NCBI GenBank assembly: GCA_038238915.1
Contig: JBBSFH010000002.1
Coordinates: 166,190-230,189 of the forward strand
DNA: 64,000 bases
From: JAVVHE01 sp038238915
Lineage (GTDB): Bacteria > Pseudomonadota > Alphaproteobacteria > Sphingomonadales > Sphingomonadaceae
Direction: 5' to 3'
Of this stretch, positions 40,333-49,301 are shown piece after piece (position 1 is the stretch's first letter; each line of letters opens with the position of its first letter). Made by a program: the position numbers and the translations under genes. The notes under the pieces are model-generated. The model worked only from the letters and a program-made list of their open reading frames with translations, searched no databases and was not told the origin of the DNA.

Positions 40333-41475
40333 ATGCGCGTTTCCGTTCTCATTGCGTCGTCGATTGCGACGCTCATTAGTGTTTCGCTCCCCGCGCACGC
40401 TGGATTGGCGTTCAACCTGATCGACACCGGCGGCGTTGGGGTCGGCACGGTCGCGCGTCAGGGGTTCAGTGATGCGGCGGGTCTGTGGTCGTCGGCATTT
40501 ACCAACGATGTTACGATCAACCTTCGTGTCGGCTTCCAGAAGCTTGGCTCAGGCATCCTCGGCCAAACCGGCTCGTCGAGCGGAGAGGTTTCCTACGGAC
40601 AGGTCCGCCGCGCGTTAGGCCAAAGGATCGCCACGCTCGGATCCAGCGCATCGGCTACGGATATCAGCGCCTATGCAAGTCTCGCACCGACACTGCGGTT
40701 CGAGAGTAACACGCGCGGCGGCGTGACGAAGTCGTCGATCCACGTCTACGATAGCGGTGCGAACCGAGGCAATGGCTACTTGGCGGTTAATACTGCCGAG
40801 CAGAAGGCACTCGGCATAATCGCACCGAATAGAGAAGCAATCGATGCCTCGATTACGTTCAGCAATGGTTTTAGATGGACTTTTGACGCAACCAGCGGGA
40901 TTGCGCGCGGCACATATGATTTCGTAGGCATTGCCGCGCACGAGATCGGTCACGCGCTGGGTTTCGTCTCGGGGGTCGATACTGCAGACTATTACGCGAA
41001 ATATGGCTATTATGGGCTCGACTCGACCGCGTGGGTAACGCCGCTTGATCTGTTCCGGTATCAGAACGGCGTGCGCGATCTGACACTTGGGGGGAAACCG
41101 TGTCTTTCGATCGATGGCGGTGCAACTTGCGGACCGGCGTTCGCGACAGGCTATTTCTATGGCGATCATCGTCAGGCGAGCCACTGGAAGGATAATCTCG
41201 GGCTGGGCATTCTCGACCCCACCGCTGCCGCGGGCGAGACGCTCAAGATCGGCAACAACGATCTGACGGCGTTCGACCTGCTTGGCTGGGATCTCGCATC
41301 GAACCCGGGAGGCGGTTCGACGGTTCACTGGGCGACCGCCGGCAGTGGTGCGCGTAAACCGACCGGGACGCATGCAGTCCCTGAACCGGCTGCGCTCGGA
41401 TTGATGGGCGTTGCAGCGGCGAGCCTGGCGCTGGCGCGCCGCCGGACCGGGCGCTGCCCTGAATGTAAAGCCTGA
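40333..41475 (+). CDS. PEP-CTERM anchored zinc metalloprotease-like protein (NF038122-type)
   Basis: A secreted or surface protein. ATG 40333 gives 380 residues with signal peptide VLIASSIATLISVSLPAHA. The zinc motif HEIGHALGFVSGVD near residue 205 is of the HExxHxxGxxxxxD class. The C-terminus has the sorting signal VPEPAALGLMGVAAASLAL followed by arginines, recognised by exosortase in PEP-CTERM systems. An 11-residue longer start at 40300 would spoil the signal peptide. Codon use is somewhat less GC-rich than its neighbours. Likely substrate or role unknown; no exosortase is in the window. Confidence 0.82.
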   Translation: MRVSVLIASSIATLISVSLPAHAGLAFNLIDTGGVGVGTVARQGFSDAAGLWSSAFTNDVTINLRVGFQKLGSGILGQTGSSSGEVSYGQVRRALGQRIATLGSSASATDISAYASLAPTLRFESNTRGGVTKSSIHVYDSGANRGNGYLAVNTAEQKALGIIAPNREAIDASITFSNGFRWTFDATSGIARGTYDFVGIAAHEIGHALGFVSGVDTADYYAKYGYYGLDSTAWVTPLDLFRYQNGVRDLTLGGKPCLSIDGGATCGPAFATGYFYGDHRQASHWKDNLGLGILDPTAAAGETLKIGNNDLTAFDLLGWDLASNPGGGSTVHWATAGSGARKPTGTHAVPEPAALGLMGVAAASLALARRRTGRCPECKA

Positions 41476-41754
41476 TCGACCCAGGGGCGTTCACCCCGTT
41501 GCGGTTTGTCGTGCCGGATTGCGCTGGCGCGACCAGGCGTTCGGTGTCGCCCGATCAGACTCGGTGCGGACGCGCCCGATCAATCGCTTGCCAGCAGACC
41601 CGGCAGAACTGTGAGCGTCGGCTTGAGTGTCCGGTGTCATGTGGAACTTGCCAGCGATGTGTCGGTCCACTTTGGCACTTGTCATGCCAGTTCGCGTCAG
41701 GGTCATGTGCGTGAAGCACCTTTGCGGCACGCCATCGCTCGCCGTACTGGCGCG
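41476..41754. other. intergenic stretch without a supported gene
   Basis: Between the metalloprotease and the convergent gcrA there is no credible reading frame. A segment around 41630-41700 contains loosely repeated words (AACTTGCCAG, CACTTTGGCA, CTTGTCATGCCAG) that recall ends of insertion sequences, but no transposase remnant or clean terminal repeat can be shown. Confidence 0.5.
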
Positions 41755-42225
41755 TTACCGGATACGAACTGGCGGCAGCGGACGGTTCGGCCGGTCTCGA
41801 CGCGGCATCTGCGCCTGATAGGCGACCGCGCAATGCTCGCCACAATAGGGAAAACCTGTCTGGCTCGGACGTCCGCAGAAGTGGAAGTCCTTATCACCCG
41901 GGTGGCCGATCGGCCATTTGCAGACCTTGTCCGATAGATCGAGCAGCGTGGTAACCTGCGGTTTGACTGGCTTTGCCCGCGACCTGGCGCGCCGGACAAC
42001 CGGCGTCGGCGTAGCGGCATCGGCACCCGACGCGATCGGCACCGCGACCGCGTCTTCGGCACCCTTGACCGGCGATGGGCGCGGTTCAAGCGCCAGGCGA
42101 TGCGCCTTGCCGATCACCGCGTTGCGGCTGCACCCCTCGCCGAGCTGCTCTGCAATCGCGCTCGCAACCAAACCCTTATCCCAAAGCATACGCAAAACCT
42201 CGATCTTTTCCGCTGTCCATGTCAT
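41755..42225 (-). CDS. gcrA: GcrA-family cell cycle regulator
   Basis: GcrA is a sigma70 cofactor that activates genes at CcrM-methylated GANTC sites in alphaproteobacteria. ATG 42225 gives 156 residues starting MTWTAEKIEVLRMLWDKGL; an in-frame ATG three codons earlier sits too close to the GGGAG ribosome site. The N-terminal DNA-binding part includes CSRNAVIGKAHRLAL near residue 32, and the C-terminal sigma-interacting part has CKWPIGHPGDKDFHFCGRP near 102 plus CGEHCAVAY. The linker between is Pro/Ala-rich. Transcribed away from the ABC permease. Confidence 0.93.
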   Translation of the reverse strand: MTWTAEKIEVLRMLWDKGLVASAIAEQLGEGCSRNAVIGKAHRLALEPRPSPVKGAEDAVAVPIASGADAATPTPVVRRARSRAKPVKPQVTTLLDLSDKVCKWPIGHPGDKDFHFCGRPSQTGFPYCGEHCAVAYQAQMPRRDRPNRPLPPVRIR

Positions 42226-42281
42226 TTGCCGCATCGCTCCCGCTGTTCAGACGCAAAGCGGTAGCCTAGAACGCGCGCGTC

Positions 42282-43109
42282 ATGGCCACAACCACTCACC
42301 CTGCGGTGCGCGCCGAACCCGGCGTCGTCGTTATCCCCGCCATCAACTGGCTCGGACTTCGCACACTCTATTTTAAGGAAGTGCGCCGCTTCTTCAAGGT
42401 CCAGCTTCAAACCATCTGGGCCCCCGCAATCAATACACTGCTGTTCCTCGCGATCTTCACGGTGGGCTTCGGGCGCGGCGGTCGCGTGGTGATGGGCGTG
42501 CCGTTCGCGGATTTCCTCGGGCCGGGTCTGATCGTGATGGGAATGATGCAGGCAGCCTTCGCCAACACATCCTCGTCGATCCAGATCTCCAAAGTGCAGG
42601 GCACGATGATCGACGTGCTGATGCCGCCGCTCTCCTCGGGCGAACTGCTGGTCAGCTATGTGGCGGGCGCGGTGACACGCTCGTGGCTGGTGGGAGCGAT
42701 CACGTTCATTGCGATGCTGTTGTGGCCGGGGATGCACATTTCGCCGGTGCATGCGGCATCGATCCTGTTTTTCGGCACGGCGGGGTCGGCCATGCTCGCG
42801 CTGCTCGGCGTGTTGACGGGGATCTGGGCGGAGAAGTTCGATCAGGGCGCGATGGTGACCAACTTCGTGGTGCAGCCGCTCACGCTGCTGTCGGGCACTT
42901 TTTACACGCTCGATGCGCTGCGGCAGCCGTGGAACATGCTGGGGCATCTGAACCCCTTCTTCTTCGCGATCGACGGCTTCAGGTACGGGTTCCTCGGGCA
43001 GGCGACGAGCCCGCCGCTACTGGGCGCCGCAGTGCTGTCAACGATCGTGCTGGCACTGTGGGTGTTGTGCCTGCGCCTGTTCCGCAGCGGGTGGAAGCTC
43101 AAGGCGTGA
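42282..43109 (+). CDS. ABC-2 type transporter permease (YadH-like)
   Basis: A 275-residue membrane protein with six predicted segments and the ABC-2 membrane signature in the C-terminal half, FVVQPLTLLSGTFYTLDALR near residue 193, followed by HLNPFFFAIDGFRYGFLG. KEVRRFFKVQLQTIWAPAINTLLF near 32 matches the YadH/DrrB group. The substrate is unknown; relatives export polysaccharides, drugs or lipids. Its ATPase partner is not beside it in this window, which is unusual because the two are normally adjacent. Confidence 0.87.
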   Translation: MATTTHPAVRAEPGVVVIPAINWLGLRTLYFKEVRRFFKVQLQTIWAPAINTLLFLAIFTVGFGRGGRVVMGVPFADFLGPGLIVMGMMQAAFANTSSSIQISKVQGTMIDVLMPPLSSGELLVSYVAGAVTRSWLVGAITFIAMLLWPGMHISPVHAASILFFGTAGSAMLALLGVLTGIWAEKFDQGAMVTNFVVQPLTLLSGTFYTLDALRQPWNMLGHLNPFFFAIDGFRYGFLGQATSPPLLGAAVLSTIVLALWVLCLRLFRSGWKLKA

Positions 43110-43173
43110 TGCGCTTGACTAATACGCCCCGCGCGGCCACGCACGCGCCATCTTGCCCGCCCCGGAAAACCCA

Positions 43174-44028
43174 ATGACGCCCGAAGCCTCGCCCCCGCTC
43201 GACGCACGCGCCGCGCATCTGGACCGATCCAACAAGGCGTTCGATCAGATCAAGGAATTGTTCAAGACGATCCTTGGAGCGCTGGCGATCGCGCTGGTGT
43301 TTCGATCGTTCATACTCGAACCTTTCAACATTCCTTCCGGATCGATGGTGCCGCGCCTGCTGGTGGGCGATTACCTGTTGGTCAGCAAATGGAGCTACGG
43401 CTATAGTCGGTATAGTTTCCCGCTGGGGCTGCCGATCTTCGAGGGGCGGCTGTTCGATACCGCGCCGACGCGCGGCGATGTGGTTGTGTTCAAGACGCCG
43501 CAGGACAATCGCACCGATTTCATCAAGCGCGTGATCGGGATGCCCGGCGATCAGATCCAGATCCAGGGCGGAGTGCTTTACATCAACGGCATCGCGGTGC
43601 CCAAGCGGCGGTTGCCCGATTTCATCGTGCCGCAGACACCAAGCGACGATTGCTCGCGCGATCAGGCGACGGGTGGTCAGGCGACGCGCCAGCCCGATGG
43701 AACGATGGCGTGCGTCTATCCCGAATATGAGGAAACGCTACCGGGCGGGCGAAAAGTCCAGATATTGGATCAGATCCCGGCCGGGCCGGGCGACAATACG
43801 CCGGTGTATGTGGTTCCCGCCGACAATTATTTCATGATGGGCGACAACCGCGACGACTCTGCCGACAGCCGCTTCGGCATTCCCGAGGGGATCGGCTTCG
43901 TCCCCAAGGAAAATCTCGTCGGCAAGGCGCAGGTGATGTTCTTCTCGATCGACTACACCGCACACTGGTGGGAAATCTGGAAGTGGCCGTTTTCGATCCG
44001 GGCCTCGCGCGTGGGCATCCTGCTCTGA
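43174..44028 (+). CDS. lepB: signal peptidase I
   Basis: Removes signal peptides from Sec and Tat exported proteins at the outer face of the inner membrane. ATG 43174, with GGAAAA upstream, gives 284 residues; a TTG at 43153 in the same frame is less likely. One membrane helix near residues 30-48 is followed by NIPSGSMVPRLLVGDYLLVSK with the nucleophile Ser, DFIKRVIGMPGDQI near 119 with the general-base Lys, and the late signature MGDNRDDSADSRF near 220. It heads a lepB-methyltransferase-rnc-era run. Confidence 0.95.
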   Translation: MTPEASPPLDARAAHLDRSNKAFDQIKELFKTILGALAIALVFRSFILEPFNIPSGSMVPRLLVGDYLLVSKWSYGYSRYSFPLGLPIFEGRLFDTAPTRGDVVVFKTPQDNRTDFIKRVIGMPGDQIQIQGGVLYINGIAVPKRRLPDFIVPQTPSDDCSRDQATGGQATRQPDGTMACVYPEYEETLPGGRKVQILDQIPAGPGDNTPVYVVPADNYFMMGDNRDDSADSRFGIPEGIGFVPKENLVGKAQVMFFSIDYTAHWWEIWKWPFSIRASRVGILL

Positions 44029-44765
44029 GCGATACCACGCACGGCTGGAACCCGGCCGATTACGCGGCGAACGCGGCGTTCGTGCCCGCGATGGGCGCGG
44101 CAGTGTTGGCACTGCTGGCTCCCAGGGCAGGAGAAGACATCCTTGACCTGGGGTGCGGCGACGGAGTGCTGACCGAGCGCATTGCGGCAACGGGCGCGCG
44201 GGTGATCGGGCTGGATGCGGACCGTGCGATGCTCGCAGCTGCCGCCGCGCGGGGCCTGACGGTTGCAGAAGGCAACGGCGAGGCGCTTGCCTATGACAGT
44301 GCCTTCGATGCGGTGTTCTCCAACGCCGCCCTGCACTGGATGCTCGATGCAGACGCCGTCGCGCGCGGGGTGTTCGCTGCGCTGCGGCCGGGCGGGCGTT
44401 TTGTTGGCGAGTGCGGCGGTCATGGCAATGTCGCCGCGATCCGTGTGGCGATCCGCGCGGTTCTTGATCGGCACGGCGTCGTTTGGCGCGAGGCGCAGCG
44501 CTATGCGACGGCCGAGGACTGGACGCGCACGCTCGGGCGGGCGGGGTTCGTTGACATCGAGGCGGTGCTGATCCCGCGCCCCACGCCGCTGCCGACCGGC
44601 ATTGCGGGCTGGCTGCAGACCTTCCGCACCGGCTTTCTCCACAATGCCCCGCCGTCTGCAATCGCCGAGATCGAGGCGCTGCTTGCCCCGATGCTGCGCG
44701 ACGGCGAGGGCCGGTGGACGGCCGACTATGTGCGCCTGCGCTTTTCGGCGCGGCGGCCCGCATGA
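44025..44765 (+). CDS. class I SAM-dependent methyltransferase, probable CTG start
   Basis: Fold motifs: DILDLGCGDGVLTERI binds SAM, VIGLDADRAML follows, and FDAVFSNAALHWMLDAD is motif II/III of the trans-aconitate methyltransferase-like group. The substrate is unknown. Start problem: homology suggests the protein begins at SDTTHGWNPADYAANAAF, where the only fitting codon is CTG 44025, overlapping the lepB stop as CTGA, the same geometry as the ATGA/GTGA overlaps elsewhere. Standard alternatives are GTG 43983 or ATG 43968, both deep inside lepB. The stop overlaps the rnc ATG. About 246 residues with the CTG start. Confidence 0.8.
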   Translation: MSDTTHGWNPADYAANAAFVPAMGAAVLALLAPRAGEDILDLGCGDGVLTERIAATGARVIGLDADRAMLAAAAARGLTVAEGNGEALAYDSAFDAVFSNAALHWMLDADAVARGVFAALRPGGRFVGECGGHGNVAAIRVAIRAVLDRHGVVWREAQRYATAEDWTRTLGRAGFVDIEAVLIPRPTPLPTGIAGWLQTFRTGFLHNAPPSAIAEIEALLAPMLRDGEGRWTADYVRLRFSARRPA

Positions 44766-45421
44766 GCGCGGACGCGTGGGCGACCGATACGCTCGGCCAC
44801 CGCTTCACCGATCCGTTGCTGCTGATCCAGGCGCTCACCCATTCGAGCGCGGGACGGCCCGATTATCAGCGGCTGGAGTTCGTCGGGGACCGCGTGCTCG
44901 GCTGCGCGATTTCGGCGTGGCTGTTCGGGGCGACCGGCGAGGAGGAGGGCGCGTTGGCGCGCAGGCTGGCAGCGCTGGTCGATCGCGATTCGTGCGCCGA
45001 CATCGGCCGCGAGCTGGGGGTCGCCGAGCATATCCGCATGGACAAGGGAGCGATGAACGCGGGCGTGCATCGCAGCGACAACGCGCTCGCCGACGTTACC
45101 GAGGCGCTGATCGGCGCGATTTTCATCGATGCGGGCTGGGCGGCGGCGGACGCGTTCGTGCGGCGCGCGTGGGGCGAACGGCTGAGCGCGAAGGCGACTG
45201 CGTTCCACGATCCCAAATCGCGCCTGCAGGAGTGGGCGCAATCGCGGGGAAAGAAGCTGCCCGCCTATGAACTGGTCGCGCGAGAGGGGCCCGATCATCA
45301 GCCGCGCTTCAGGATCCGCGTAGTGGTAACGGGCGAGGCCCCGCTCGAAGCGATGGGGACGTCCAAGCAGGAGGCGCAGATGAACGCAGCGCAAGCGCTT
45401 TTGGATCGGGTCGGCGCATGA
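44762..45421 (+). CDS. rnc: ribonuclease III
   Basis: Cleaves double-stranded RNA in rRNA and mRNA processing. ATG 44762 overlaps the methyltransferase stop and gives 219 residues. The RNase III signature YQRLEFVGDRVLGCAIS near residue 35 carries the metal-binding Glu and Asp, with a second set in ADVTEALIGAIFID near 108. The double-stranded RNA binding domain starts at about residue 146 (DPKSRLQEWAQSRGKKLPAY) and ends with SKQEAQMNAAQALL. The stop overlaps era, the classical rnc-era coupling. Confidence 0.96.
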   Translation: MSADAWATDTLGHRFTDPLLLIQALTHSSAGRPDYQRLEFVGDRVLGCAISAWLFGATGEEEGALARRLAALVDRDSCADIGRELGVAEHIRMDKGAMNAGVHRSDNALADVTEALIGAIFIDAGWAAADAFVRRAWGERLSAKATAFHDPKSRLQEWAQSRGKKLPAYELVAREGPDHQPRFRIRVVVTGEAPLEAMGTSKQEAQMNAAQALLDRVGA

Positions 45422-46308
45422 CGCAGCGCTGCGGGGTGGTCGCGGTGGTGGGCGCGCCCAATGCGGGCAAATCCACGCTGGTCAATGCGATGGTGGGCCA
45501 GAAGGTCGCGATCGTCAGCCCCAAGGTGCAGACGACGCGCGCGCGACTGATGGGCATCGCGACCGAGGGGGAGACCCAGCTGCTGCTGGTCGATACGCCC
45601 GGCATCTTCGCGCCGCGCCGTCGTCTGGATCGCGCGATGGTGCAGGCGGCGTGGGAGGGTGCGAGCGGGGCGGACGTTGTGTGCATGATGATCGATGCGC
45701 GCCAGGGGCTGGGCGAAGTGGTGGGCGCGGTACTCGATAGCCTGGCGGCGCGACCCGAACCCAAATGGCTCGTGCTGAACAAGGTGGATATCTGCCCCAA
45801 GGAACGGCTGCTGCCCTTGGCGGTGAAAGCGCACGAGCGCATCGCGTTCGCCGAGACGTTCATGATCGCCGCGAGCACCGGCGACGGGGTAGCGGACCTC
45901 AAGTCGCGGCTGGCCGCCGTGCTGCCCGAGGGGCCGTGGCACTTCCCCGCCGATCAACTGACCGATGCGACCACGCGGCTGATGGCTTTGGAGCTGACGC
46001 GCGAGCAGCTCTACCTGCAGCTTCACGCCGAGCTTCCCTATGCCGCAACAGTCGAGACCGAAAAGTGGGAGGAGCGCGGTGGTTCGGTTACGATCCACCA
46101 GCAGATCCTCGTCGAACGCGATTCGCAAAAGGGGATCGTGCTCGGCAAGGGCGGCGCGCGGCTGAAGGCGATCGGCACGGCGGCACGCCTTGGGATCGCG
46201 GCGCTGACGGGCCAGCGCGTCCACCTGTTCCTGCACGTCAAGGTGAAGGAAGGCTGGGCGGAGGATCGTTCGGGCTACAGCGAGATGGGGCTCGACTGGG
46301 TGGAGTAG
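45418..46308 (+). CDS. era: GTPase Era
   Basis: Era assists maturation of the 30S subunit and binds the 3' end of 16S rRNA. The 296-residue protein has G1 GAPNAGKSTLVNAM near residue 11, G3 LLVDTPGIF near 60, G4 LNKVDICPKE near 121, and G5 MIAASTGDG near 148. The KH domain contains ILVERDSQKGIVLGKGGARLKAIG near 230. The start overlaps the rnc stop. Era ends 16 bases from the convergent gpsA. Confidence 0.97.
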   Translation: MTQRCGVVAVVGAPNAGKSTLVNAMVGQKVAIVSPKVQTTRARLMGIATEGETQLLLVDTPGIFAPRRRLDRAMVQAAWEGASGADVVCMMIDARQGLGEVVGAVLDSLAARPEPKWLVLNKVDICPKERLLPLAVKAHERIAFAETFMIAASTGDGVADLKSRLAAVLPEGPWHFPADQLTDATTRLMALELTREQLYLQLHAELPYAATVETEKWEERGGSVTIHQQILVERDSQKGIVLGKGGARLKAIGTAARLGIAALTGQRVHLFLHVKVKEGWAEDRSGYSEMGLDWVE

Positions 46309-46324
46309 CGTCGGCCGGACCGTG

Positions 46325-47296
46325 CTATTCGCCGCCCATCGGCCGTGCGAGCAGCGCTTCGATGACGCTATCGAGCGGGGCGCCGACGAGCAGGCTCGCC
46401 ACTGCATCGATGATCGGCATCGACACCGCGCGCGCGCGCGCATCTGCTGCGAGGACGGGCGCGGTCGCCGCGCCCTCGGCCACGCCGCGCCCTCCCGCCA
46501 GCGCGTCCGCCACGGAACGCCCTTCCCCCAGCAACGCACCCAGCGCCATGTTGCGCGACTGTGGCGAACCGCAGGTGAGGACCAGATCGCCCAGTCCGCT
46601 CAGTCCCATCACCGTTTCCGCCCGGCCCCCGCGCGCGCGCGCATAGCGGATCATCTCGGCGAACCCGCGCGCGATCAGCGCGGCGCGCGCATTTTCGCCC
46701 AGCTTGCGCCCGATCACCACGCCCGCCGCGATGGCGAGCACGTTCTTGACCGCGCCGCCGATCTCGGCCCCGATCGTATCGCTGGATATGTACAGCCGGA
46801 AAGATGGCGCACCCAGCCGCGCGGACCATGCGGCGGCGAGGCGCGCATCACTGCAGGCGAGCGTCAGTGCGGTCGGAAGGCCGCGCGCGACCTCGGCTGC
46901 GAAGCTGGGGCCCGAGAGCACCGCGCGCGGCGCGCGCGGCGCGATATCGGCGGCGATCTCGCTGGGCAAGCGCGCTGTGCCCGCCTCCAGCCCCTTGGCG
47001 CAGAGCATGACCGGACGCGCGCCCACGTTCGCCGCCGCGAGAACCGCGCGCAGGTGCGGGACGGGGACGGCGATGATCAGCGCGTCGCACGGAACGAGGT
47101 CCGCAAGATCGCCGGTCGCGCGCACGGCGGCGGGAAGCGCCACGCCGGAGAGAAAACGGGGGTTGCCTTCGCCCGCGTTGACGCTCGCGACCACCTCGGC
47201 CTCGCGCGCCCAAAGCGTCACCGCGCCTCCCGCCGCCGCGTGCGCGGCGAGCGCGGTGCCCCATGCTCCGCCGCCGATCACACCCACATGCCTCAT
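46325..47296 (-). CDS. gpsA: NAD(P)H-dependent glycerol-3-phosphate dehydrogenase
   Basis: Supplies glycerol 3-phosphate for phospholipids. The 323-residue protein starts MRHVGVIGGGAWGTALAAHA with the dinucleotide loop at residues 8-13. The catalytic Lys lies in EIGGAVKNVLAIAAGVVIG near 183, and the C-terminal helical domain has AEMIRYARARGGRAETVMGLSGLGDLVLTC near 230. Its start overlaps the tsaD stop as ATGA, so both are co-transcribed on the minus strand. Confidence 0.95.
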   Translation of the reverse strand: MRHVGVIGGGAWGTALAAHAAAGGAVTLWAREAEVVASVNAGEGNPRFLSGVALPAAVRATGDLADLVPCDALIIAVPVPHLRAVLAAANVGARPVMLCAKGLEAGTARLPSEIAADIAPRAPRAVLSGPSFAAEVARGLPTALTLACSDARLAAAWSARLGAPSFRLYISSDTIGAEIGGAVKNVLAIAAGVVIGRKLGENARAALIARGFAEMIRYARARGGRAETVMGLSGLGDLVLTCGSPQSRNMALGALLGEGRSVADALAGGRGVAEGAATAPVLAADARARAVSMPIIDAVASLLVGAPLDSVIEALLARPMGGE

Positions 47297-48330
47297 GCGC
47301 GCACCCCCGCGCCGCGTACCGCTTCGGCATCGGGATCGAGTGGCCAGCGCGGGCGCGCCAACGCGTCCAGCTCGTCGGCGGCTAGCCCCGCGTGCAGCCG
47401 CTCAACCCCTGCCCACGCGATCATCGCGGCATTGTCGGTGCACAGCCACAGCGGCGGGGCGACGAACGCCAGTCCGCGCGCGCGCGCCAGTCCCGCCAGC
47501 GCGCCGCGCACCGCCTGGTTCGCCGCGACGCCGCCCGCAACCACCAGCGCGCTCACGTTTCCGGCGCGCTCCAGCGCCAGCCGTGTGCGATCCAACAGAC
47601 AATCCACCACCGCCGCCTGAAAGCTCGCCGCAATATCGGCCTCGCGCCCCGGCCCGCTCGCCTGCACCGCCCGCAGCACGGCGGTCTTGAGGCCGGCGAA
47701 GGAGAAATGCGGCTCGCCGGTGTGCAGCAGCGGGCGCGGGAAGGCGAAGGCGCGGGGGTTGCCCGCGAGCGCCGCGCGCTCCACCGCCGGGCCGCCGGGG
47801 AAGCCCAGCCCCAGCATCTTCGCGGTCTTGTCGAACGCCTCGCCCACGGCATCGTCGATCGTGGTGGCGAGGCGACGGTATGCGCCGACGCCGTCCACGC
47901 GCAGCAGCTGGCAATGGCCGCCGCTCACGAGCAGCAGCAGATAGGGAAAGGCGAGGGCGGGATCGATCAGCCGGGGTGAGAGCGCGTGGCCCTCCAGATG
48001 GTTGATCGCATAGAGCGGCTTGCCCGACGCCAGCGCGAGCGCCTTGCCCGTCACCAGCCCCACCATCACCCCGCCGATCAGGCCCGGCCCGGCGGTCGCA
48101 GCGATAGCGTCCACCGCCGTCAATGCCACCCCGGCTTCGGCCAGCGCATCGGCGATCATGGGGGCGAGCACTTCGACATGCGCGCGCGCGGCGATCTCAG
48201 GCACCACGCCGCCGAACGGACGGTGCGCGGCATCCTGGCTCGCGACGCGGCGGCTAAGGATGCGCCCATCGCCAGCCACAACAGCGGCGGCGGTCTCGTC
48301 GCAGGAGGATTCGATGCCCAGTACAAGCAT
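47293..48330 (-). CDS. tsaD: tRNA threonylcarbamoyladenosine biosynthesis protein TsaD
   Basis: Transfers threonylcarbamoyl to A37 of ANN-reading tRNAs. ATG 48330 gives 345 residues starting MLVLGIESSCDETAAAVV; a GTG three codons upstream is possible. The metal-binding YAINHLEGHALSP near residue 108, the LLLVSGGHCQL strand near 132 and LVVAGGVAANQAVRG near 262 are conserved. It is divergent from hemC across about 41 bases and coupled to gpsA. Confidence 0.96.
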   Translation of the reverse strand: MLVLGIESSCDETAAAVVAGDGRILSRRVASQDAAHRPFGGVVPEIAARAHVEVLAPMIADALAEAGVALTAVDAIAATAGPGLIGGVMVGLVTGKALALASGKPLYAINHLEGHALSPRLIDPALAFPYLLLLVSGGHCQLLRVDGVGAYRRLATTIDDAVGEAFDKTAKMLGLGFPGGPAVERAALAGNPRAFAFPRPLLHTGEPHFSFAGLKTAVLRAVQASGPGREADIAASFQAAVVDCLLDRTRLALERAGNVSALVVAGGVAANQAVRGALAGLARARGLAFVAPPLWLCTDNAAMIAWAGVERLHAGLAADELDALARPRWPLDPDAEAVRGAGVRA

Positions 48331-48371
48331 TGCGCCCACCTAGGGGGTTGCATGGCGCGCGCCCACCCCGG

Positions 48372-49301
48372 ATGAACGCGCGGATGACAATCAGGCTTGG
48401 AACGCGCGGTTCGCCGCTGGCATTGGCACAGGCGCACGAGGCTGCACGGCGGCTGGAGGCGGCGGGCGCGGCCGCGGTGGAGATTGTCACCGTTTCGACC
48501 GCCGGCGACCGGGTGCAGGACCGGCCGCTCGCTGAAATCGGCGGCAAGGCGCTGTGGACGAAAGAATTGGACGCCGCGCTGCTGGAGGGGCGCATCGATC
48601 TCGCGGTGCATTCGATGAAGGACGTGGAAACCCACCTCGCGCCCGGCATCGTCATCGCCGCGATCCTGCCGCGCGCGGACGTATCCGATCGCCTGATCGG
48701 CGCGGCGACGCTCGCCGACATTCCCCACGGCGCACGCGTGGGCACCTCCTCGCCGCGCCGCGCCGCGCAGGTGGCGCGCGCGCGGCCCGATCTCGCCATC
48801 GTGAGCCTTCGTGGGAATGTGCAGACACGGCTGGATCGGGTGCAGCGCGGCGAGGTCGCGGCGACCCTGCTCGCGTCCGCCGGATTGATCCGGCTGGGCA
48901 TGGAGGAAGTTGGCGTAGCGCTCGATCCGAACGATTGGCTGCCCGCGCCCGCGCAGGGCGCGATCGGCATCACCGCGCGCGAGGTGGATGATGCGACGCG
49001 CGCGCTGCTGGCGAAGCTCGATCACGCCGCGAGCGCGGTCGCGGTCCACAGCGAGCGCGCGTTGCTCGCGGCGCTCGGCGGATCGTGCAGTACGCCGGTG
49101 GGCGCGCTTTCGTCGGTGGACGAGACGCGGATCGGCCTGCGCGCCGAACTGCTGAGCGAAGACGGGCGCGACTGGATCGCCGCCGCGCGCGAGCCCGTGC
49201 CCGTCGGCGATGGCCCCGCCGCCGCGCGCGACCTCGCCGCCGAGCTGTTGTCGCGCGCCACCCCGGCGCTGCGCGCGCTCTTCACGGGGCCACAGCGCTG
49301 A
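48372..49301 (+). CDS. hemC: hydroxymethylbilane synthase (porphobilinogen deaminase)
   Basis: Builds the linear tetrapyrrole in heme synthesis. ATG 48372 (309 residues) is chosen; an ATG four codons later is equally possible. MTIRLGTRGSPLALAQ is the N-terminus, AVHSMKDVETHL near 79 contains the catalytic loop, RVGTSSPRRAAQ near 126 binds substrate, and the dipyrromethane cofactor Cys is in ALGGSCSTPVGA near 240. The stop overlaps the probable start of hemD. Confidence 0.95.
   Translation: MNARMTIRLGTRGSPLALAQAHEAARRLEAAGAAAVEIVTVSTAGDRVQDRPLAEIGGKALWTKELDAALLEGRIDLAVHSMKDVETHLAPGIVIAAILPRADVSDRLIGAATLADIPHGARVGTSSPRRAAQVARARPDLAIVSLRGNVQTRLDRVQRGEVAATLLASAGLIRLGMEEVGVALDPNDWLPAPAQGAIGITAREVDDATRALLAKLDHAASAVAVHSERALLAALGGSCSTPVGALSSVDETRIGLRAELLSEDGRDWIAAAREPVPVGDGPAAARDLAAELLSRATPALRALFTGPQR

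Noticed and set aside
41620..41720. Possible insertion-sequence end (AACTTGCCAG / CACTTTGGCA words)
   Set aside because: No transposase remnant, no clean inverted ends and no target duplication could be identified.
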